NCBI GenBank assembly: GCA_001430745.1
Contig: KQ482061.1
Coordinates: forward strand, 1 to 23,850
Length of the DNA stretch: 23,850 bases
Direction: 5' to 3'
DNA from: Auxenochlorella pyrenoidosa
Taxonomy: Eukaryota; Chlorophyta; Trebouxiophyceae; Chlorellales; Chlorellaceae
Shown here: in pieces, positions 7,954 to 17,694 of the stretch
Layout of the letters: each line of letters starts with the position of its first letter
How positions within the stretch are numbered: position 1 is the first letter of the stretch
Made by a program: the position numbers and the translations under genes
The notes under the pieces: model-generated
Databases searched by the model: none
What the model was told of the DNA's origin: nothing
The model's input: only the letters and a program-made list of their open reading frames with translations

Positions 7954-10900
7954 TCAGCGGGTGGCTGGCCCGCCAACGGCGCCTGCCCCCCCTTGGATGC
8001 TCTTCAGGATGCGGTCCCGGCTGGCCTGGCCACGCAGCAGGGCCACCTGCTGGCGCAGGCTGGCAACTGCAGGCAGCCAAGGAGCAAGGAGGCGAGGAAC
8101 AGGTGTAGGTTCACTAAGGAAAGCGGAGAGAAATTTAGCTTGCGCCTGCCGGGCTGTGCCTGCAGTTGCCAGCGACCGGCGACGCAGCCAACCTCTGTCA
8201 GCCAAGCCTGACGTGTCCGCCAGCGCTTCGCCCCGCCTGCCAACCAGGTGCAGGGAGCTCCTGTTCACAGGCACCCATGGCTGCCCCCTGTGCCTCCCTA
8301 CCTGCATCACTGAGGTCAGCCCTGTCTGCCAGCGCCCGTCCCAGCTCCATCTCAGCTTGCCGCAGCCGCTCCCGCAGCCGCGCCGCCTCTGCCGTTGCCT
8401 CTGCTGCTGCCAAGCTCTGCGCCTCCAGCTGCTGCTGCTGGGCCGCCAGCTGCTGCCGGCTCTGCGCGGCCGCACGCTGCCCAGACTCAGCCTGTAGCTT
8501 GGGTGCAAAGGCAGCGAAGAGATGAGTAGAGGTCAACTGCCCATGCAGCGCGACATCTGCTGCCAAGAATCCTCGATGTTATGCCACGCATCGGCAGGCT
8601 CAGCGTGCTGGCAATTTGCCAGCAGGCACAGCGCGCCCAGATAGAAAGGTTCAAAAGCTCGCCGCCCGTTTCTCCCACACCCAACCGACCAGCTTGCTGG
8701 GCATGCTGACTGGCACTACACCAGGCACATTTTACCGAGCAGCGCAAAAACACAAGCCTGTGTTCTTCCCCACCCCACCCCACCTGCCGCCGGCACAGCT
8801 CGGCCAGCCTGTCCCGCCGCGCCGCCGACTGCAGCTCCTTCTGCAGCGCCGCCCGCTGCTCCTGCACCTTACGCAGCTGTCCCTGGGCCTGAGCCAGCTG
8901 GCGCTGGTGCTCGCGGCACAGCGCGGCGGCGGCCTCGTCCCCGAGCTGAGCCGCCGCGCCTGCAGAGCAATCATGAATTGGCGTGCCGCTTTGGAGGACA
9001 CAGCCAGCAGGGAAGGCGGGCGCCGCAGCTGCTAGACACAGCCAGCAGGAAAGGCGGGCATCGCAGCTCATGACCATGCATCGTGAGCCGTCGCTTGTGG
9101 GCAGAGGCGGAGGCAGGAACAGCAGGGTTCCGAACCCGGGCTGCTCCTTGACCCGCTCACAACAGCAGTGCCGACCTGTCAGGCGCTCCAGGTCGGCCTC
9201 TGCCAGCAGGGCCGCCAGCTGGCGGTTCTCCCCCTCCAGCCGCCGCCCCCGGGCCTGCTCCCGCTGCAGCTCCGCCTCGCCCCGTTGGAACAGCTGGGCC
9301 AGGGGCGACCCCTCCTCCCAGGCGCGGCACCTGGCAGTGGGGACCCAGGTGGAATGGGCAAGTGCGGGGAGGCATGAGCGCCCTCGGTGTGCCTCGTGCC
9401 GTCGGCTGCAGACGAAACTGTGCGCGCAATGCCGTGCCCACTGCAATACCTGGCCTCTGAACACATGCAGCTGGGGCTGCAGGGTGTGCAGGCGTGCCCC
9501 TCTCAGCCTGCCAGCCTGACTGGCAAGCACCCACCTGGCGTGTGCCACCAGCAGCTGGCGCCGCAGGGTGTGCAGGCGCGCCTCCAGCGCCAGCTCATGC
9601 TCCTCCCCCTGCTGCCGCTGCAGCAGCAGCTGGCGCTGCAGGGCGGCGCTCCGCTGCCGCTCGCGCTGCAGGGCTGCACGCCAGGGGGGTTGCGGTGCAG
9701 GGAGAAAGGGCTGCCTGTTGGCATCCTCACGCAGCACCGGTACCACATGAGCTGGCTGCAGGCGGGGTGGCCAGCTTGCAGGCATGTGGTTATGGAGTAC
9801 CCCCAAGTACAGTATCCCCAAGTACAGATGGCGTGTCCCAAGTAACCAGCGGGGGCAGCTGGGCACCTGCCAGCAGGCCGTTGAAGTCTGCAGGGTCGTC
9901 GACGCCCGGCGCCAGCGGCTGCTGCGCCGCCGCTGCCGCCGCTGCCGCCTCCTCCAGCGCCTGCTGCACCTCGTGCAGCTGCCGCAGCAGGGCCGCGCTG
10001 ACCCGCTGCTCGCGCTGCAGCTCCTCCAGCAGGGCGGGGGCATCCTGGGCCTCCGGGGCCTCCTGCTGGGAGCAGCCAGCAGGCGGGGCGGCCGGGAAAC
10101 TGCGCAGCCAGGCCTCTTCTTCTGTGTGCTGGGGCGCACTGTGTGCGCTGCTGCTGCTGCTCATGCAAGCCTCCAGGCCAGGGCCGGCAGAGCCCTGCGC
10201 TGTCACATCTGCTGCCGCCGCTGCTGCCGCATCAGCTGCTGCTAGCAGGTAGCTGGCTGGCCGCTGCCGCCAGGAGGCGGCGTATGAGCCGGTGCAGCGG
10301 CTCCCTTCGCAGCTGCCAGCCTGCCAGGCCTGCTGCTCCTGTTGGTCCAGGTGCTGCAGGCTGTGTTGCACCCCATCACAGTCCCATCCAAGCCCACTGC
10401 TGCTGCTGCTGGTGCCCGCAAGGGGCCCGCCAGCCTCCCAGCGGGCATCGCCATCGCTGGCTGCCTGCTGCCTGCTCCTCTGGCCCGCGCCCGCTGCTGT
10501 CCGTCCTGTGGAGGCCCCCTCGGGAGTAAAGAGCGGCGGGCAGCCGGACTGGAACAGGTCTGATGTGAGGTCTGATACTCGGGTGGCTGGGGGGCTCCAA
10601 GGAGGGTCTTCAGGGGGGCGCCCGCTGGCCGGGCGCTGCCCGACAGACCTGCAGCAGTCGCCGTGCCACGGGCGCCGATCCGCGCGCTGCGAAGCCCCGT
10701 CGAGGCGGTGCCTGCGGCGGCCCCGCTCGTGGCGCCGCGGAAGACGGCTGCCAGCGAGGGCAGCCCGCCCTCCAGGTCAGCGAGGCTGGCCTGGTTGGCG
10801 CCCGAGTGCTCGGGAGTGGCGGCGCCTGCCGCCCGAGCTGCCGCCTCCTGCTCCAGCTGCAGCAGCTCGGCCTCGAGCTTCTGGCCGAGGCTGCCGCTGC

Positions 10901-13604
10901 CGGGCCTGCTGCCCCTGCTCGTGCCGGGCGTCCAAGCAAAGACCGCATCAGCTGGCTCGGCCGCTGCAGCTAGGCCTGATGCGTCACCCGGTGACGATGC
11001 AGCACCCGCCACGCCCGCTTGCTCACTGCCCAGCAGCTCCTGCTGCGCAAGCAAGGCACGCTGTGCCTCGGCAGCTGCCTGCATGCGCAGCGCGGCGACG
11101 TGAGTGGCGATGTCGTCTGCTGCCGCCACCCCCTGCGCGATGCTACGGGCCTGCCCTTGCTGCCGACGCTGCGCAGCTGAAGAGGGGCTGGCTGCATGGC
11201 CATCTCCTGGTTCCCCAGCCGCATCCTGGGGGCAGTCGGCAGGGTTGGCTGGCTGTCCTGCGCCAGCTGTGCCTGCTGGGCACGGCTGCACAGCAACAGC
11301 GGCATACAGGCTTTGAAATTGCTGCCGCAGGTGCTCCAGGCTGCTGCCATTGCAGTTGGCTTCTCTTGCGCCGCCCTGCTTGGCTTGCGTGGCAGGGGCA
11401 GCCTGCTGTACCGGCATTTCTGCTCCATCAGCTGGACGTATAGAGGCCACTGCCCTGGCAGCCTGCTGCTGCACCTGCTCCTGCTGCAACGGTGCCGCAG
11501 GTTGCGTGCCCATCATCCGCTGTGTGCCAGGCCTGGCATGTGCATGAGGCTGCCGTGCATTGCCTCCTGCCGGCTGCTCCGTCTTCTGCGGCTGCGGCTG
11601 CTGCGACGCGTGCTGTGTGGGCGCGTCTGGTACTTGCTCCTGACTCTGAGGCCTATCCTTGGACAGCCGGCCCCGGGCTGCAGCTTGCAGCTTCTTCTGG
11701 CGAGCTGCCTCTGCTGCTGCAAGCGCCGCTGCTTCTGCTCTGCGCTGCAGCTCGGCCTGCTGCTGTTGCTCAAGCTCCTGCAGGAACTGGCTGCATGGCA
11801 TCCAGGCAGCGATGCAGCCAGCGGGTGCAGCAGCTGAGGCCGCTGCACTCTTGGTGCAGACTGTCTTGACCTGCCGCAGCGCTGCCAGCAGCTGCAGGAG
11901 GCACGGCAGGCTAGGCTGTTCAGCAGCACCCGTGCCGCTGTCGCCGCTTGTGCCGCTTGTGCCGCTTGCGGTGGCAGCAGGCAGCGCGGCAGCAATGAAC
12001 AAGCGTGCGCCGGCGCCCAACAGCGGCGCTGCCATCTGATTCAGCAGCGAGAGCTTGGCAGTTGTCAGCAAGTGGTCGCCTGCAGGGGAGCAGTGTGCAA
12101 GCTGTGCTGGCAGCCGTGCAACAAGACTCCCAATCCTGCAACATCCAGACAGGACAGCAGCAAAAGCGGGCGGCTCGACGCAGCAAGCGGAGGCACGGCA
12201 GGTTTGCGCTGCTGGCCCCACCTTCCCGCCGCCGCTGGTGCAGGTCTGCAGCCTCTGCCAGCAGGCGCAGCACCGCCTCCCTCTGGCAGTCGCCACCCGT
12301 CTGCTGCTGCACAATGGCACGGGGTACGGCCCTGCTGCTGCCGCTGCTGATGCCGTCGCCTTTGCCGCCGGCTCCCTGCGGGCCGGCAACCAGCTGCAGC
12401 ACATGCAGGAGGGCCGCTGGCCCATTGTCCGGGCTGCACAGGTCCAGACGCAGCAGCAGTGCAGGCGCCGCCCCCCCGCCTGCTGCGCCTGCCAGCTGCT
12501 GCTGCTGCTGCCGCGCCGCCGACAGCAGTTGCGCCAGGTCACTTGCAGTTGCAGCATGTATCACTGGAGGCTGCTGGCCTGCTGCTGTGCTCAACTGTGC
12601 GGCTGCCTGCCGGCCCAGTCGGCTGCTGGGCCGCCGCGCTGGCTGCGCCTGCTGCCCCTTGTTGGCAGCTCCCACAGCGGCCTGGTCGTGAGAGGCCGGC
12701 GGACCATGCACTGCATCTACACTCACCAGCTGCCAAGAAAGGCCCAGCCGCCAGCCCTGGCTGAGTGCCACGCCTCCCAGGCAGGTCAGGAGATCGCCAG
12801 CAGCGAGGCCAACAGCTGCATCAATGTCGGCGCTGCTGCTACTGCTGCTACTGCTGCTGCTGCTGCTGTGGTCTGCATTTAGTAACACGAGGGCGGCGCT
12901 GAAACCGTCTCGCAGCCAGGGCCACAGCTCCTGCACACGACCCACAGCAGATGGCTGGTCACTTCATGCGCCACACAGCAGCTGGTTGGTGTGAGATGCG
13001 TGGTGGAAGTCGCAGAGCGATCCATGCAGAGCAGTGCAGCATTGACAAGAGCAGCCTCCCATACTTGGAACCCGCACCTGCTGAAGAGCTGCGTAGAGGC
13101 TGCCAGCGTCAGGGCAGCAAGCGTCGAGGGATGCTGCCGCCGCCGCAGCGCTCCCTGACGGGGTGAGGGCACCCACCCAGCTGCAGCCGACCGTGACATT
13201 GCCCCCACCTAGGCCTGCGAGCTCTGCTGTCAGCGCTAGCACCTGGATAGCACGGGCGACGTGTCAGGACAGGAGGGAGGGACCTCAGACCATGCGAGAC
13301 GCAAGGAGGGCGAGGAATTCGGTACAAGGGCGGCGACGGCCAGGCGGCGCAGGCGCAAGCGGCGGCAGCATTCAGCGGCGCCCTTTATTTTGTGTGTGTC
13401 CCTCAAATGTCTCAACCACGATTCAGCATTCCGTCAGGGCTGCCCGGCAGCCACCGACGCCCTCGAACTTGGTTCAGAATAACCGTCGCTTTTGCGGCTG
13501 CCCAATGCTGACCGATCATCGACAGGGTGCCAAAAGCACGGCCCGATCACAGCCCGCACCTCGCTGGTGGGCACTGAGCAGAGCGCCAGACGCGGCCCCG
13601 GCAT
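7954..13604 (-). CDS. Kinesin-like protein with degenerate motor domain and long coiled coils (1280 aa)
   Basis: Ten exons, downward: 13604-13560, 13242-13078, 12930-12222, 12079-10649, 10586-9867, 9673-9535, 9330-9176, 8959-8784, 8491-8302 and 8066-7954 (TGA); all phases agree. Residues 1 to about 385 follow the kinesin motor plan: CCPDAGSLYAAL, then WLRDGFSAALVLLNADH where motors have GFNATVFAYGQTGSGKT. Next come LGLSWQLVSVD (like VSFVEIYNE), LLHVLQLVAGPQ at 244-255 (like LHLVDLAGSE), EAVLRLLAEAADL, HLLTTAKLSLLNQ (like VPYRDSKLTRLLQ), LFIAAALP and LLQLLAALRQVKTV. The P-loop is replaced by 12 serines (92-103), and SSRSH and DLAGSE are absent, so ATP hydrolysis is unlikely. Long Ala/Gln/Ser-rich and coiled-coil segments follow (403-445 and about 970-1260, e.g. 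QRQLLLQRQQGEEHELALEA). The kinesin link is pattern-based. The first exon and the 62-nt intron 10587-10648 are the least certain parts. Intron 13243-13559 holds nothing else visible. Confidence 0.6.
8998..9073. repeat. 38-bp tandem duplication in an intron
   Basis: ACACAGCCAGCAGGGAAGGC... (8998) is repeated at 9036 as ACACAGCCAGCAGGAAAGGC..., with a few differences, inside the 8960-9175 intron of the kinesin-like gene. Confidence 0.8.
9801..9844. repeat. CCCAAGTA short repeat in an intron
   Basis: CCCCAAGTACAG occurs at 9801-9812 and 9816-9827. A third, partial CCCAAGTA lies at 9837-9844. All are within the 9674-9866 intron of the kinesin-like gene. Confidence 0.75.
12832..12867 (-). repeat. 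AGC/AGT codon repeat encoding 12 serines
   Basis: Twelve consecutive Ser codons (AGC with two AGT) in the third exon of the kinesin-like gene, at the position of the kinesin P-loop. On the plus strand it is a CTG-rich tract. Trinucleotide expansion probably built it (inference). Confidence 0.85.
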
Positions 13605-13887
13605 CCTTCCGCCTGAGGCCCTTAACAGCTGCAGGACGCGTTCGACATGCAAAGGAAATGCGTCTTGTTGATGCTCACGCAGCCTGCATCAGATGCCGAC
13701 AGACCACGGAACAGCATGCCGCCGAGCAACCCCTCTGCATCCTGGGACCAGAGGATGATCTGAATTGCATCGGCAAGTTGCAATCGCACTGGCTGCTTTG
13801 TAGAGAGCACAATAAAACGATAACACAGCATGTTAGCTGCGGGTCGTAGCAAGGAGCCTGTGATGCTCCTGTGTGCACAGCTCTGAT

Positions 13888-16800
13888 TCAGGCGCACCGC
13901 AGCCGCAGCAGCTGTGTCGAACCCAACAGCTGCATGCTCAGCCGAAGCACTTCAAGGTGTAAATCCAGAAGGCGGGCTGCCTGACGCTGCCGGACACGGC
14001 TGCAGATGCGGGCTTTGGATGGGTTGCCACATAGGATGCCGCTTCAGCCATGCTTGGCGTGCTCACCTGGCGCGCCCCTGGCACGGTGCCAAGGACTACG
14101 CAGGGCCCAGGGGGTGCCACACAGCTTTCAAAGGCTGCCAAACAGCTGGATGACCGATCAGGGGCTGCTGATGCCAGGAGTTTGAGGCTGGCTCGTTCCA
14201 GAGCAAAATGAGGAAGAAGCACAGGGAGGACAGGGGGAGAACGCCGGTCTTCTGTATTCCTCGTGCTTTGCACGAGCCCGCAGTAGCCTGCACGGATGGC
14301 ACACCATGATGCAACCCGCCGTGTGTGCCTGATCAATCATGAGTGCTGTCACAAGTGCGGGATTGGGCAGAAGGAGAGGCAGTTTGACGTACCAGTAGCG
14401 GGCACAAGGGTGCAGGGGCTGGCATGCCATGGCAGTCAGAGGAGCAAGCATGGGTACTTTTGTGAAAGCAACAGGTAGGGGAAGTGTGTCGGGTAGGATG
14501 AATGTGGGAGACAGAGTAGAGGGGCGCAGGCATATGCGGACGTCTGGGGCACCAGGTTTGGGAGCAAAGATACCAAAAAAAAGTGCGCCCCCAGTGTCAG
14601 CGCTCCTGAGAGGTTACGGGTAGGGTAGCAAGCGCGTCGAGGGGAGCAGTGTGGGAGCTGAACAGCGCATGGTCAGTGAGGTCAGAATTCACGGGCCATG
14701 GCAGACGGCTCTTGGCGGCAAAAACGTGTGCATCAGTGCGAAGTTCTGACAAGATCAGGCTGTGCTGCCGCGGTGGTAACAGAGGGCCCCGCCATGGCGG
14801 GGAACAGGCCGGCCGCTCAGTGCTCGCTTGCAGCACCATCCCCTGCAAGCCAGTGAGGAGGCACACAGGCAGCAGGGACGTGCTCCGGTCTCAACGCTGA
14901 CGTGGCGAGCGACAGGCCAGCAAGGCAGCGTGATGCCAGGGTGCACGCAGCATGCAACATGCAGTGGCGCAGCCCAGCGCCTCACTCCCACTCGCACCTG
15001 TGAGCAGGCTGTGAGGGGTGAAGGGGTGTGCCAGCTCTGCACTGTCCAGCCGGCCTGCGAAAGAGCCACGGCCGTGCCTGCACAGGAGCCACGTGCGGGG
15101 GCGGAAGCGCCAGGGTCGGGAGCATTTCAGCAGGCCGGTGCGGTGCTCTGCTTGCCGCGCAGAGCCAGCCCGGAGCTGCACCTGCCGACTTGCACTGCAC
15201 TTCCTCGCAGCTGGCACTGAGATACTTATCAGCGCACCGCTATGAAAAGCGGCGCCACGCAGGCTGCAGCTCACCCTGCATGCTGGTCCAGCTCGCGAGG
15301 CGGCGCAAGTGCGGCAGTCGCGGGCGCCCTCAGTGTTGCGCCTGTCGTGCTGACAGCTGCCAAGTCGTCCTCTGACCCAAAGGCCCGGCTCGCCAGGCGT
15401 GCCGCAGCCTGCTTGCGCAGCGCAATGCTAGCTGCAGGGGCGCCGCTCGGCTGGGCCGCGTGCCGACGCATCGAAGGCTGCCCAGCTGCTCCAGCTGCTG
15501 CTGATGCTGCAGCGGCAGGAGCAAGGCTAGCACCTGTTCTCTGAGCCGAACCTCCTCTGTCCTCGGCAAAGGCTTGAATAAGCTGCGCCTGCGCCCGTGT
15601 TGTGGCCACGCGCCGACGGCCTGCCGACACGTCGCTGCGCACCCGCTGCACCCACGAGTCTGGCAGCACTAGTTCCAAGCACGACAGCATGCCGTTGGCC
15701 TGCTCCAACACCGCCAGCGCGGCAGGCAGCACGCCGCTGCTGCTGCCGCCGCCGCCGCCGCTGACCCGCTTGCAGCCGTCTACGGCCACGGCAGCTGCCG
15801 CTCTCAGCTGCCAGTACTGCGACTGCTGGGCAGCCGCCTGCTGGAAGGCCCGCAAGTGCAGGAGCGCGGCCTGGCGGCGGTGTCCCAGCGCAGCCAGCGC
15901 GCCCGCCGCCGCCATCAGGCAGCGCGCGCTTCCTGGGTCGAGCCCAAGCAGGGACTTGACGGCGTGCGCCAGCTGCGCCTCCAGCTCGGCCTGCTGAGCT
16001 GGCGACAGGCGCGGCCGTGTCGTGCCGGTGATGAGCAACGCGCCGGGCTGGCGGTGCTTGGAGAGCAGCTGGGCGCCGCGCTCGGCGACCCGCACCCAGC
16101 AGGCGCACCGTAACTGCTCGGCGGTCAGCAGCGGCTGGCGGCCAGGCAGCTCCAGGCCCGCGCTTTCCAGCGCGGCCAGCTGGGCTGCCAGCGCAGCGCA
16201 CACAGCGGGCTCTTCCAACATGTGTGCTGCGCGCGCTGCCGCCCGCACGGCGTGGTATGCCTCACGCTGCAGGTCAGCACACGCTGCGTAGCTGTAGAGC
16301 AGCAGCGCTCCAAGCGCCCGCTGGCTGCTGCTGCTTTCTGCCTGGCCAGGCGTGTGCCGCACCCCTGGCTCTGCTTGGCTCGTTGGCTGCGATGTTGCAT
16401 GCCGCCGCCGCCGCTGCCGCTGCTGCTGCCCATCATGCTGCTGCTGCTCCTCCTCCTCCTCCTGCTCTGCCAGCAGAGATTGCAGCGGCGCCGCCGGCGC
16501 TTGCTCTGGCTGCTGGGTGTCGGGCAGCGCAGCCAGCAGGCGGGCCACACTGCCTGCAGGCAGCTGGTTCATGTGCTCGGCAAGACGCCGGCCCACATCC
16601 CAGGCTGCCAGCAGGCTCTGAGGCGCGATGTAGTCGGCGCGGGCCGTGAGCAGGATGGCCAGGAACAGGCGTCCTCGGCCCAGCCGGCTGCTGCACGGTG
16701 AAGCGCAAGGACACGAGTGCAGGGAGGAGCGGCGGTCAAATATCAAAGGGAAGGGGCGTAGAATGCGGGCAGCACACCGCAGTTTGCAAACACACGCCTC

Positions 16801-17096
16801 GGATGCCTCACACCACAATGGCTCCTGCTTTTCCCCAAGCGGACAAAGCCCACTCACCTGGCTGCTGCTTCGGGGCCCACGGCGGCGGTGGCGGCGGCAC
16901 TGCCTGGAGGGGTGAGCGGCAGCAGCTGCCTCGCGGCTTGCAGCAACGCCGACGCCTCAATGAACGCTGCAATGTCTGGGAGCCGCTGGTCGGCTGGGAG
17001 GGAGGCCGCGGCGGAGAGCCTGCTGGCCAGCACCTCCTCCCTGTGCCTCTGCGCGAGCTCAGACAGGATTGTCGTCGGGGGCCCTGGGCCCGACAT
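13888..17096 (-). CDS. Helical-repeat protein of unknown function (about 643 aa)
   Basis: Exons: 17096-16858 (ATG, MSGPGPPTTILSELAQRHRE), 16690-15275, then, less certainly, 15077-14998, 14164-14067 and 13986-13888 (TGA). Phases 2,2,1,0 agree. The large second exon is almost entirely Ala/Leu/Gln-rich helix, e.g. LFLAILLTARADYIAPQSLL, ALGALLLYSYAACADLQREA and ARCLMAAAGALAALGHRRQA; the last resembles a TPR-like helix pair. A low-complexity E/Q/R block near residues 145-175 and a Gly/Ser linker (VSGGGGGSSSG) break it up. The final exon is a clean amphipathic helix (RQAARLLDLHLEVLRLSMQL). I recognise no family. There is no transit or signal peptide. The second exon also meets an in-frame TGA at 15271, right at a consensus GGTGAGC donor, so an alternative is a protein ending DQHAG, with the last exons in another gene. 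Confidence 0.6.
14165..14997. other. Long intron (or intergenic) stretch in the 13888-17096 gene, with a possible missed exon
   Basis: 833 nt. On the minus strand a frame open from about 14766 to 14597 reads HSLILSELRTDAHVFAAKSR... and is preceded by a TTGTCAG acceptor at 14746. It may be an extra exon, but I found no convincing matching donor. The perfect palindrome at 14787-14802 lies just upstream. Nothing else is supported. Confidence 0.4.
14787..14802. repeat. 16-bp perfect palindrome CCCCGCCATGGCGGGG
   Basis: Self-complementary over its whole length with no loop, in non-coding sequence. No function can be assigned. Confidence 0.9.
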
Positions 17097-17694
17097 TGGG
17101 CGACCGTGGGCCAGCGGCCCCGAGTGCGGGTCGGTTTGGTGGGGCGCGCCAGGGCCCACAGGGCAAGGAAGTTGAACTGGGGAATCGCAACAAGTTCTAA
17201 ATGTGCTTTTGGCAGGCAGACGCAAGGCGCTTGCTTAATGGTCCAGCCCGATGGTCTGCCGGCAGCACGGCACCGTGCTGTCTTCCTTCTCCTGAGTTGC
17301 CTCTGGCGTTAGAGAGGCGCATTGTGGGCGCGCAGGAACGCTTAAGGCCAGATTGGGAAGCTCTGCCAGGAATTGGCCAAGGGCGGGATACTCCGTCGGG
17401 CACATAAAAACCCTGGTTGTTTACTTGACCATGCTTGCTCAGCCCAAACCAGGTACCTGTGCATATGGCGATGAGCATCATCAAACCCACCCAGAACCAG
17501 CCGCCCGTCCACATGGTGAGGAGCATGCAGCAATCCTTGCGGCCCATCCTGCTGCCGCTGCTCAGGCTCGGCCTTCACGTGTGCTGCTGGGATGCAGGGG
17601 GCTTGCAACTGAAAGCGCCTGCAGGTTCCGCTCGCTCCCGATTATCTGCAGGCAGGCGCCCAGGGCGGCAGTGTTCGGCAGCCTGGCCCACTCG
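17097..17694. other. Intergenic spacer upstream of the helical protein gene
   Basis: 598 nt between the stop of the TPR-like gene (17695) and the ATG at 17096, both minus strand. It is AT-richer around 17395-17440 (CATAAAAACC, TTGTTTACTTG). No exact TGTAA on the minus strand and no coding frame with usable splice sites. Confidence 0.5.

Noticed and set aside
10292..11443. Long plus-strand open frame (383 codons)
   Set aside because: Antisense shadow of the Ala/Gln-rich exon of the kinesin-like gene; composition is Cys/Arg/Pro-rich noise.
9990..12870. CTG/CAG-rich tracts considered as separate microsatellite loci
   Set aside because: Apart from the 12-serine run they are interrupted, in frame and explained by Gln, Ala and Ser codons of the kinesin-like protein.
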